A stretch of 8,260 nucleotides of DNA from Chitinophaga pinensis (GCA_945872015.1 CAMBYJ010000070.1:1-8260); one strand, 5' to 3'. Positions 1 through 5,512 are shown, numbered from the stretch's first letter. Notes: generated from the letters alone by a model not told the origin. A program made the numbers and translations.

Positions 1-904
1 AGGAAATTCATTGAGTTGGCAACCGATAGTATCACCTTCTAATGCTTTAACATTAAATACATGGGCACATGTAGCTGCTAGCTTTGACGGTGACTCATCA
101 AAACTTTTTGTTAACGGAATACAAGTAGCATCTCAATATTTCCGTGGAACTATGAAGCCTAATACCTCTTATCCGATGCGTATTGGTCGTTTGAGTGATG
201 CTGTTCAGACAGATACAAGATCATTTAACGGACAAATTGACGAAGTGCGAATTTGGAATATTGCTAAACCTCAATCAGAAATTTTAGCAGGATATAATCG
301 TCATATTTCCCCGACTTCAAACGGTTTAGTAGGTTATTGGAATTTTAATATTGCTTCTGGAACAACAGTTCCTGATCAGACTAGCAGTGGAAATACTGGA
401 ACTTTTAATACCATAACATTATCAACGAATGTTCCTTTTTATTGGTCTACTACACTGCCTGTTATCACCGCAAATGGATTGAATCTTTCATCTACGTCTG
501 CTTTTACTTATCAATGGAACTATAATGGTCAGCCGATAGCGAATGCTACTACACAAAATTACACAGTAGCGCAAAATGGAACTTATACAGTTTCTATTAC
601 AGACTCTATTGGTTGTCCTGCTATTTCAAATCCTGTAATCATTAACACAGTAGGTATACAGGACCTTGACAATTCACAACAGATTAAGCTCTATAACGGT
701 GACGGCTTTATCCGAATTGATGCAAACAACGGCGTTGACCTAAAAAATATTTGCTTATACAATTGCGGAGGTGCAATGATGGAAGAATTGAAAAATCCAA
801 CAAACAGCAACATAATTAATACGGATAGAATTATACCGGGAGTTTACATTGTAATGGTAATGACGGAAAATGAAATTTACCGAAGTAAAATATTTATCAA
901 GTAA
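1..904 (+). CDS. Secreted LamG-domain protein with Ig-like module and T9SS C-terminal domain (5' end missing)
   Basis: The reading frame is open to the left edge (in phase from base 2), so this is the C-terminal part of a longer gene; the TTG at 11 is not a believable start. Bases about 2-460 encode a LamG/concanavalin A-like jellyroll (Laminin_G_3 type), seen in 'NTWAHVAASFDG', 'LFVNGIQVAS', 'GQIDEVRIWN' and 'LVGYWNFN'. Bases about 465-650 encode an Ig/PKD-like module ('YQWNYNGQPI', 'NGTYTVSITDSIGC'). The last 80 or so residues look like a type IX secretion sorting domain, ending 'PGVYIVMVMTENEIYRSKIF' plus IK. This domain is divergent: it lacks the usual Pro-Asn-Pro opening and has two cysteines (ICLYNC). 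LamG folds often bind glycans or adhesion partners, so a secreted or surface-attached adhesin or glycan-active protein is inferred; no catalytic domain is visible. A hairpin terminator follows the stop codon. Confidence 0.85.
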   Translation, partial: GNSLSWQPIVSPSNALTLNTWAHVAASFDGDSSKLFVNGIQVASQYFRGTMKPNTSYPMRIGRLSDAVQTDTRSFNGQIDEVRIWNIAKPQSEILAGYNRHISPTSNGLVGYWNFNIASGTTVPDQTSSGNTGTFNTITLSTNVPFYWSTTLPVITANGLNLSSTSAFTYQWNYNGQPIANATTQNYTVAQNGTYTVSITDSIGCPAISNPVIINTVGIQDLDNSQQIKLYNGDGFIRIDANNGVDLKNICLYNCGGAMMEELKNPTNSNIINTDRIIPGVYIVMVMTENEIYRSKIFIK

Positions 905-910
905 AAAATT

Positions 911-936
911 AAAGGTGTCGCGAGGCACCTTTTTTT
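911..936 (+). terminator. Rho-independent terminator after the LamG/T9SS gene
   Basis: A 9-bp stem (AAAGGTGTC at 911-919 with GGCACCTTT at 924-932, one G-T wobble) closes on a GCGA tetraloop of the stable GNRA class. An unbroken T run reaches 936. It begins 6 bases after the stop codon at 904. The -7 box of the next gene starts 8 bases beyond it. Confidence 0.88.
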
Positions 937-944
937 ATATGCAT

Positions 945-952
945 TACATTTG
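945..952 (+). promoter_or_regulatory. Bacteroidota -7 promoter element (TACATTTG) for the 957 gene
   Basis: TACATTTG matches TAnnTTTG exactly and ends 4 bases before the ATG at 957. Transcription would begin at or next to the start codon, giving a leaderless or nearly leaderless mRNA. No TTG -33 element sits at the usual 17-23 base spacing, because that stretch is inside the preceding terminator hairpin. Confidence 0.6.
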
Positions 953-956
953 CAGA

Positions 957-1670
957 ATGAAAAAAGTAATTGTATTATTCTTATTCTGTTTTATATTTAT
1001 TGGCAGTCATGCACAATATACTTGCATCGAAATTAAATGTGATTGCGATAATCAATCGTGTGATACAATTTCGATTTCAACTTACAATCGCCAAGAACAA
1101 TTAACAAAAAAGGTTAAATTTTCAAAAATCCCTACGGAGCCTACACTATACATTATGTATGATTACAATTCCAACGGACAATTAACGAGAAAAGTAGCTC
1201 GTAATAAACAAGGGGATTTAATCTGGTTTAATAAATTGTATTATCAGTATAACAAGACACTATTTGCAGACACGTTATTCAAAGCAGACTCTACAATGAA
1301 AATTGCATTTCTTCATGTAAAAGACACTGCATCGCGAAGTAAAGTTGTGTATTGGTCATTTGCCGGTGATACTGTTCCAAGTGTAGAGCAGCGAATTGTG
1401 TTAGACACTTTAGGAAATGAATTTTTAAATACTACTTGTTATAGTCCGAATGATTGCATCACTTATAAATCATTTTACAAAGGGAAAACAAAAACGAATA
1501 CCGAAGTCTGGGTATTAAAAAGTGAGAACCCTGTACCGACTTTAACAGAGCTGGAAGAATATATTTTAGATGATAGTAATCGGTGGAGAGCGATGAGTAA
1601 ACTCAGCGGTGACGGTCAATGTAAAGAACATTACTTTTACATCAACACAGACGACGAAGTAAAGAAATAG
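957..1670 (+). CDS. Small secreted protein of unknown function
   Basis: This encodes 237 residues. I chose the ATG at 957 over the in-frame ATG at 870 because the upstream start would lie inside the preceding gene and run through its terminator, while 957 opens directly with a signal peptide. Residues 1-19 have a Lys-Lys start, a hydrophobic core (VIVLFLFCFIFI) and a likely cleavage after SHA, before Gln20. The mature N-terminus has a cysteine cluster (C23, C28, C30, C35). A central stretch, 'YDYNSNGQLTRKVARNKQGD', resembles the loose Tyr/Gly-rich YD- or MORN-like repeats of Bacteroidota exported proteins, but I cannot assign a family. There is no T9SS sorting domain and the cleavage site has no lipobox, so a periplasmic location is the simplest inference. 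The gene ends one base before the stop of the convergent DUF1456 gene. Confidence 0.75.
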   Translation: MKKVIVLFLFCFIFIGSHAQYTCIEIKCDCDNQSCDTISISTYNRQEQLTKKVKFSKIPTEPTLYIMYDYNSNGQLTRKVARNKQGDLIWFNKLYYQYNKTLFADTLFKADSTMKIAFLHVKDTASRSKVVYWSFAGDTVPSVEQRIVLDTLGNEFLNTTCYSPNDCITYKSFYKGKTKTNTEVWVLKSENPVPTLTELEEYILDDSNRWRAMSKLSGDGQCKEHYFYINTDDEVKK

Positions 1671-1671
1671 T

Positions 1672-1902
1672 TCACTGACTATCGCGTGGACCTCTTTTAT
1701 AAATTATCAAACCATTTAAAAAGTTTCGCAGAAGCTGATCGCCACATTTTTGATAATTCGGATGATCCTCTTTACGAAACAACGCACTAAGTTCAGTTTT
1801 TGAAACTTCGAAATCGCTGAGCTTTAAGATTTCAATAATATCATCATCGCGAAGCTCAAGCGCAACACGAAGCTTTTTAAGAATGTCGTTATTAGTTAGC
1901 AT
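1672..1902 (-). CDS. DUF1456 (YehS-type) protein, single domain
   Basis: This encodes 76 residues starting 'MLTNNDILKKLRVALEL'. The frame stays open up to 1986, but that longer start would overlap the upstream gene. The ATG at 1902 has a TACTTTTG -7 box just upstream and matches the N-terminus expected for the family, so I prefer it. The sequence fits DUF1456, the domain found twice in E. coli YehS: 'NDILKKLR', a 'DDDIIEIL' helix, 'VSKTELSALFRKEDHPNY', 'CGDQLLRNFLNGLI' and an ending KRG. Only one copy of the domain is present here, about half the length of YehS. The molecular function of the family is not known to me; a cytosolic location is inferred from the lack of a signal peptide. It lies 16 bases downstream of the GreA-like gene on the same strand. 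Confidence 0.82.
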   Translation of the reverse strand: MLTNNDILKKLRVALELRDDDIIEILKLSDFEVSKTELSALFRKEDHPNYQKCGDQLLRNFLNGLIIYKRGPRDSQ

Positions 1903-1910
1903 AGCAGCAA

Positions 1911-1918
1911 CAAAAGTA
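1911..1918 (-). promoter_or_regulatory. -7 promoter element (TACTTTTG, minus strand) for the DUF1456 gene
   Basis: Read on the minus strand, 1918-1911 is TACTTTTG, an exact TAnnTTTG match. It lies wholly within the 16-base gap between the GreA-like stop codon (1919-1921) and the DUF1456 ATG (1902), 8 bases before that ATG. This suggests the gene can be transcribed separately from its upstream neighbour and supports the short start. I see no well-spaced -33 TTG. Confidence 0.5.
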
Positions 1919-2404
1919 TTAAAACACGTCAATAATCTGGTAACTGCGCTTATTGAAAGTAAAAGTATATCCTGCACCTTTCCCATAAATTTCCTTTAAA
2001 AGAGGACCGTTAGGCGGTACAATATTGATTAAAGTATTATCAATTGAAAGGCGGTCTGAAATTTCGGCTATATACAATACAAGGTCATTCATTACCACCA
2101 CAGCACCTGTCTGCACTTTATCGTAAAGAATATCGGGCTTAATCATATGCAATAACGTTAAATCCTCCATTGCCTTTTTTCGCTGGGCTCCGTAAATCAA
2201 CAATGTCTGATTAGCATTTTCACGGGAGGTTTCGTGCTTATCTCCCGCAGAACTTTTATCGTTCGATTCAACAGCATCTTTAATTGAAGCTACGGAATTG
2301 CTTAAATCCTCTATTTGCTCTTTCTTAATGGAAAAACAATGGTTTAAAAGTGTTGATTTGAGCTCTCTTTTAGCTTCCTCATTAAGACTTAAAAGTGGGT
2401 TCAT
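1919..2404 (-). CDS. GreA/GreB-like protein (transcription elongation factor family, Bacteroidota type)
   Basis: This encodes 161 residues. The layout is that of Gre factors: a helical, probably coiled-coil N-terminal half (about 1-90) and a compact beta-rich C-terminal half (about 97-161). The helical half carries a conserved-looking 'SSAGDKHETSRE' motif at 51-62, with acidic D55 and E58 near where Gre proteins place their acidic tip. The C-terminal half shows 'GAVVVMND' at 100-107 and 'PPNGPLLKEIYGKGAG' at 130-145, resembling the 'SPlG.aLlGk..Gd' signature of the GreA C-terminal domain, then 'YQIIDVF' at the end. Classical Gre factors bind in the RNA polymerase secondary channel and stimulate transcript cleavage; whether this divergent form does so is unproven. 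Related Bacteroidota proteins are, from memory, often mislabelled 3-oxoacyl-ACP synthase, though nothing here resembles a ketosynthase. It is divergent from the 2497 gene. Confidence 0.68.
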   Translation of the reverse strand: MNPLLSLNEEAKRELKSTLLNHCFSIKKEQIEDLSNSVASIKDAVESNDKSSAGDKHETSRENANQTLLIYGAQRKKAMEDLTLLHMIKPDILYDKVQTGAVVVMNDLVLYIAEISDRLSIDNTLINIVPPNGPLLKEIYGKGAGYTFTFNKRSYQIIDVF

Positions 2405-2408
2405 ATTG

Positions 2409-2416
2409 CAAAACTA
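2409..2416 (-). promoter_or_regulatory. -7 promoter element (TAGTTTTG, minus strand) for the GreA-like gene
   Basis: Minus-strand 2416-2409 reads TAGTTTTG, an exact TAnnTTTG match, ending 4 bases before the ATG at 2404. As at 945-952, this spacing puts the transcription start at or beside the first codon, predicting a leaderless message. No TTG is seen at 17-23 bases further upstream. Confidence 0.55.
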
Positions 2417-2466
2417 ACAAACTAATTCAAAGTATATTTGTTTAATACAGTTATTGAATAAACAAC

Positions 2467-2474
2467 TAGATTTG
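2467..2474 (+). promoter_or_regulatory. -7 promoter element (TAGATTTG) for the 2497 repeat-protein gene
   Basis: TAGATTTG matches TAnnTTTG and ends 22 bases before the ATG at 2497, giving a leader of roughly 15-20 bases. A second exact match, TATATTTG at 2433-2440, lies 26 bases upstream of this box; it could be an alternative promoter, or its TTTG could serve as a loosely spaced -33 element. The sequence between box and ATG has no Shine-Dalgarno motif, as is usual in Bacteroidota. Confidence 0.5.
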
Positions 2475-2496
2475 TAACACACGCAAAACTAAATAG

Positions 2497-3786
2497 ATGA
2501 AAAAATTAAATTTTTTGTTAGCACTTATTTTGGGGATGATAAGTGGGGTAACGGCTCAAACTACCAATAGTCTTTATGGAATAGTTCGCAAAAACTATTA
2601 TACCAATCAAACATTTGATTCTGCTACTGTTCAATTAGGAAGTATTAACACGACTAATGGTTTTGTATCCAACATAGGTAATAACACTTACCAGATGGGA
2701 ATTAATTTGACTGGTGCAGCTTTGAATCCTTATGATTCTACCTACATATTTATTGGATCAGGGGGTAATATTAATACACTTCACTTGGGTAGTGGGCAAA
2801 TGATCAATCAAGCCACAGTTAACAATCCAGTAGCAATAAGTTATTTCGATAATTTTCGTTTTTGCAACGGAGATAGCACCATGTATGGACTTGCTCGAAG
2901 AAATTATTTTGATTCGACATTAAACATTACAGTAGGACAATTATTACTTGCAAAAATAAATACGAATACAGGAACAATTACGCAGATATCTCCTAATTCA
3001 ATTGGACAATCCTATGCATTGGCAGGAAGTGCAATTGATCCTTACCAAATGATTTATTATTATTCTACAGGTTCTAATCTGGTAGGCGTTGACATGTATT
3101 CAGGTACTGTTTATTCCAACACACCAATGCAACTACCTAATTACAGTAACTTTGATAACTTTACTTATAGCTGTGCAGATACGGCACTTTATGGTTTGGT
3201 AAGATCAAATTATTATAGTACTGTAGTTCCATTTCAGTTAGACTCATCAACAGTTCGATTGGGGAAAATCAACCCAGCAACTGGTGCAATTACTATTCTA
3301 TCTCCTTCATCACTATTTGGTGGAGGTTATTCGTTAAATGCAGGGTCGGCAATTGACCCCAACACTATGACCTATTACTACAGCACTGGAACCTACCTAG
3401 TTGGAGCGTCGTTGTATAATGGCCAACAAAATAGCATTGACTCCATTCAATTTGCTGATGGAAGTTATTTTGACTTGATGCGTAATTTTGATAATTGTCT
3501 TGCGATAAATATTATACGTACAAACAATAGTACTGGGGTATCTGAAATAAATCAAGATAACATTAGCATTGCACCAAATCCAGCAATTTCTGAAATCAGT
3601 ATTAAAAGTGAAGAAATGTTTTCTCAAATCAACATTTACAGCACACAAGGAAATATCGTTTATACCGAACAATTAAACGCAAACGAATCTTCTATTTCAA
3701 TTAATGAATTAAATGAAGGTCTTTATATTGTTCAGATTAGACTATCTAATGGTAAAACGATAATCAAGAGGATCATCAAGCAATAA
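2497..3786 (+). CDS. Secreted three-repeat protein with T9SS type A sorting domain
   Basis: This encodes 429 residues. Residues 1-20 are a signal peptide (MKK, hydrophobic LLALILGMISG, cleavage after TA before Gln21). Residues 26-336 are three tandem repeats of about 102 residues opening LYGIVRKNYY (26), MYGLARRNYF (129) and LYGLVRSNYY (231). Each continues through a 'KIN..TG.IT.(I)SP' style strand-turn, a 'G.AIDP...YYYSTG' segment, and closes with FDNF or FDNC. Residues about 356-429 form a canonical T9SS type A C-terminal domain: 'ISIAPNPAISEISIK' start, 'EGLYIVQIRLSNGKTIIKR' near the end. The protein should be exported by Sec and carried across the outer membrane by T9SS, after which the C-terminal domain is normally removed. 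The beta-rich, Gly/Asp/Tyr-rich repeats suggest propeller-like blades, but this is inference. No enzyme motif is visible, and I do not recognise the repeat as a named family. Confidence 0.88.
   Translation: MKKLNFLLALILGMISGVTAQTTNSLYGIVRKNYYTNQTFDSATVQLGSINTTNGFVSNIGNNTYQMGINLTGAALNPYDSTYIFIGSGGNINTLHLGSGQMINQATVNNPVAISYFDNFRFCNGDSTMYGLARRNYFDSTLNITVGQLLLAKINTNTGTITQISPNSIGQSYALAGSAIDPYQMIYYYSTGSNLVGVDMYSGTVYSNTPMQLPNYSNFDNFTYSCADTALYGLVRSNYYSTVVPFQLDSSTVRLGKINPATGAITILSPSSLFGGGYSLNAGSAIDPNTMTYYYSTGTYLVGASLYNGQQNSIDSIQFADGSYFDLMRNFDNCLAINIIRTNNSTGVSEINQDNISIAPNPAISEISIKSEEMFSQINIYSTQGNIVYTEQLNANESSISINELNEGLYIVQIRLSNGKTIIKRIIKQ
2572..3504 (+). repeat. Three tandem protein-level repeats of about 102 residues
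   Basis: Copies run from about 2572 to 2880, 2881 to 3186 and 3187 to 3504. All open with a Y-G-hydrophobic-x-R-x-N-Y-aromatic motif and close with a F-D-N motif (residues 117-119, 219-221, 331-333). Copies 2 and 3 resemble each other most (GSAIDP...YYYSTG against GSAIDP...YYYSTG); copy 1 has GAALNP and IFIGSG instead. The DNA of the copies has diverged well beyond a simple recent duplication. Copy 3 is about 10 residues longer before its F-D-N motif. Confidence 0.85.
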
Positions 3787-3810
3787 AAGTATAATTTAAG
3801 AATACCAAAA

Positions 3811-4641
3811 TCAGTTCAACTTTTTCCTTTTCTTGCCTTTAGCAGTCGCAAGAAAATTATCACCTGTAATTACACTCTTCCCTGTTTTGGTTTCAAATTC
3901 AACTCGAGCCTTCTTTGCAATTGCTCCACCTTTTTTACTGGCCTTTGCATTTTGAACCAAGCCATTTGCATTTATCTTTTCGGAAATAAAATTAGCTGCC
4001 ATCTCTGCCAAGGATGAAAAAATTAATTCTGTTTCGCTCATATGATCGCGCAAATTTTGGGACTTTAATCCCTTTAGTTCCTTATGCTTATTTATTGTCA
4101 AATCTGTCCACTCTTGATGAATAATGTTCGTTAAAAAAGCAAATTCGTTATAACTTTCTACACCATTGGATTTCCAAAAATCTGTCAGCCTATCTCGAAT
4201 CTCTTGACCTGCCATGCGCTGTTGTATCCATTTCTCACTTCTACCCTTTTTTCGCCAATTTTCTCGAGCTCTTTCTATACTTAACCCAGGGTTTTGAATT
4301 TCTTTCAATCGTTCATGGCCTACCTTTGCCAACCATAATTTAAATGGTTCTGCCTTTGAGGAAGGTATTGCTTGCACTAATCTTAATACATTTTCTGTAT
4401 TACCTGCTAAAGTCTTTCTAGATTTTCCATTAGAAGACATCGCTACCTGGGGACAATTTGTCCCTATGTAGGAATTCAAATCTTCATCCCTCTTTCTCAT
4501 TTTTTTGAGATAATCAGTTGGATTAACTGAATCAGTTAAAGCGCCAACAATATCTACTAATGAAAAATACCAAGATTCATTTTTAGCATCGTAATATCTA
4601 CGAATACTCTTCTCTTCAAAAACAGATAATTCTTTACTCAT
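3811..4641 (-). CDS. Bro-N domain protein with DinD-like C-terminal region
   Basis: This encodes 276 residues. I chose the ATG at 4641 (MSKELSVFEEKSIRRYYD) over the in-frame GTG at 4668. Residues about 7-100 look like a Bro-N domain: 'IRRYYDAKNESWYFSLVDIV', then 'NPTDYLKKMRKRD', the DNA-binding module of baculovirus BRO proteins and phage antirepressors. The C-terminal half resembles E. coli DinD: 'GQEIRDRLTDFWKSNGV', 'HKELKGLKSQNLRDHMSETE' and following helices parallel DinD's 'QRKGLKKNQKILDHMGSTEL' region. The end is strongly basic (AKGKKRKKLN). DinD is an SOS-induced protein reported to inhibit RecA activities; whether this protein acts similarly or as a transcription regulator is inference. 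No integrase, repressor or other phage gene is nearby, so it reads as a stand-alone chromosomal gene. It is convergent with the repeat-protein gene across 24 bases without a hairpin. Confidence 0.8.
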   Translation of the reverse strand: MSKELSVFEEKSIRRYYDAKNESWYFSLVDIVGALTDSVNPTDYLKKMRKRDEDLNSYIGTNCPQVAMSSNGKSRKTLAGNTENVLRLVQAIPSSKAEPFKLWLAKVGHERLKEIQNPGLSIERARENWRKKGRSEKWIQQRMAGQEIRDRLTDFWKSNGVESYNEFAFLTNIIHQEWTDLTINKHKELKGLKSQNLRDHMSETELIFSSLAEMAANFISEKINANGLVQNAKASKKGGAIAKKARVEFETKTGKSVITGDNFLATAKGKKRKKLN

Positions 4642-4847
4642 ATTTAAAAAACATTTTAATGTAATCACTTACGAATTAAGTAACCTAATCAATGATTTTA
4701 TGCAAATTAAAATTTACTAATCGCTGTTTGATTACTTGAAAAACGGTGACCAAAATTAAATCATAAAAAAAACAAATGTTAATTAAGCACTCAAAAAAGC
4801 TTGATTTGTTGATAAAATGCTAATTGATGCGTGAAATTTAAATCGAT
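4642..4847. other. A+T-rich intergenic region upstream of the Bro-N gene and downstream of rnhB
   Basis: About 206 bases without a credible gene. On the minus strand 4758-4751 reads TAATTTTG, an exact -7 element match about 110 bases before the Bro-N start; 4710-4703 (TTAATTTG) is a one-mismatch alternative nearer the gene. Neither has a well-placed -33 TTG. Four TAATC/GATTA words lie between 4662 and 4734, including a 5-bp inverted pair at 4718-4722 and 4730-4734, and AATCAATGATT at 4687-4697 is a near-perfect small palindrome. These could be operator half-sites but are also plausible by chance in such A+T-rich DNA. I see no strong terminator for rnhB. Confidence 0.4.
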
Positions 4848-4852
4848 TTAAA
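4837..4852. repeat. 16-bp perfect palindrome overlapping the rnhB stop codon
   Basis: TTTAAATCGATTTAAA is identical to its reverse complement and covers the rnhB stop codon (4848-4850, minus strand). It is A/T-rich and has no loop or following T run, so it is not a conventional terminator. It may be a protein-binding site or chance. Confidence 0.45.
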
Positions 4853-5453
4853 AAAGCTCCAACTGCTGTTCTTTTAATTGAAACGATTTGCGATGATAAG
4901 GGGTTAATCCGTATTGCATAATAGCCTTCACATGCACTTCTGTCCCATAGGCTTTATTGCGATCCCACGCATATTGCGGAAATTCAGCATGTAGCTTTTT
5001 CATCAATTCATCGCGATGTGTTTTAGCTAAAATAGATGCGGCAGCAATCGATAGATAAAGTCCATCGCCTTTAACAATGGTTTTATGCTCTGTAGTTTTA
5101 TATTTTTTAAAACGATTACCATCTATCAGCAAAAGTTCTGGTTGCACGTTTAAACCTCCAATCGCTTTGTGCATGGCTTTGTAAGTAGCATTTAAAATAT
5201 TGATGCGGTCAATTTCTGGAGCATCGATCATAGCTACCGACCATGCTAATGATTCCTTTTCAATTAATACACGCAAATTATCACGCATCGTTTCAGGAAG
5301 TTTCTTCGAATCATTCAATACATCATACCACTCTAGTTTTACTTTTGGAGGAAGAATAACTGCAGCAGCTACAACAGGTCCAGCTAAACAACCACGACCT
5401 GCTTCATCTACTCCAGCTTCGATTAATTCTTTGTTATAATGTAGGGCTAACAT
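4848..5453 (-). CDS. rnhB: Ribonuclease HII
   Basis: This encodes 201 residues, normal for RNase HII. The enzyme cuts the RNA strand of RNA/DNA hybrids and nicks 5' of single ribonucleotides in duplex DNA, starting ribonucleotide excision repair in the cytoplasm. The signature 'GVDEAGRGCLAGPVVAAAVI' lies at 14-33, with catalytic D16 and E17. It is followed by 'NDSKKL' at 47-52, 'LLIDGN' with D111, and 'KGDGLYLSIAAASILAK' at 128-144 with D130; these complete the DEDD metal-binding set. The family's C-terminal 'YGTEVHVKAI...GLTPYHRKSF' is intact. The last five residues are QLELF, resembling the bacterial sliding-clamp-binding pentapeptide QLxLF. The gene is divergent from the flippase gene across 59 bases. 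I see no exact TAnnTTTG for it in that gap, so its promoter is unassigned. Confidence 0.97.
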   Translation of the reverse strand: MLALHYNKELIEAGVDEAGRGCLAGPVVAAAVILPPKVKLEWYDVLNDSKKLPETMRDNLRVLIEKESLAWSVAMIDAPEIDRINILNATYKAMHKAIGGLNVQPELLLIDGNRFKKYKTTEHKTIVKGDGLYLSIAAASILAKTHRDELMKKLHAEFPQYAWDRNKAYGTEVHVKAIMQYGLTPYHRKSFQLKEQQLELF

Positions 5454-5463
5454 TTATCTGTAT

Positions 5464-5497
5464 TTGCTAATTACTCTCCGAAATTGGTTTATTTTTG
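5464..5497 (+). promoter_or_regulatory. Promoter of the flippase gene (TTG ... TATTTTTG)
   Basis: TATTTTTG at 5490-5497 matches TAnnTTTG. A TTG at 5464-5466 stands 23 bases upstream, at the long end of the accepted -33 spacing. The box ends 15 bases before the ATG at 5513, so a leader of about 10 bases is expected. Since the -7 box overlaps the in-frame TTG at 5495, that TTG cannot be the start codon of the resulting message, which supports ATG 5513. Confidence 0.6.
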
Positions 5498-5512
5498 TAC
5501 AAGAATCAAGTC

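Noticed and set aside
870..956. Upstream in-frame start for the small secreted protein
   Set aside because: It would overlap the preceding gene, read through a strong terminator hairpin and bury the signal peptide; the ATG at 957 fits both the promoter and the signal peptide.
1903..1986. 28-residue N-terminal extension of the DUF1456 protein
   Set aside because: It overlaps the end of the GreA-like gene, does not resemble the family, and the -7 box at 1911-1918 favours the ATG at 1902.
3397..3672. 91-residue open frame on the minus strand
   Set aside because: It lies antisense inside the repeat/T9SS gene, has no domain, signal or promoter box, and its composition looks like a frame shadow.
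2497..3786. Recent DNA-level tandem duplication or CRISPR-like array in the repeat gene
   Set aside because: The copies are similar as protein but well diverged as DNA, and there are no short identical repeats with spacers.
3787..3810. Possible bidirectional terminator between the convergent repeat-protein and Bro-N genes
   Set aside because: The 24-base gap has no inverted repeat able to form a hairpin.
3811..4641. Bro-N gene as part of a prophage or defence island
   Set aside because: No integrase, repressor, structural, nuclease or toxin-antitoxin gene is adjacent, and no flanking direct repeats or tRNA target are visible.
5200..5439. 79-residue open frame on the plus strand
   Set aside because: It is antisense to the conserved N-terminal half of rnhB; the rnhB frame has clear catalytic motifs and this one has none.
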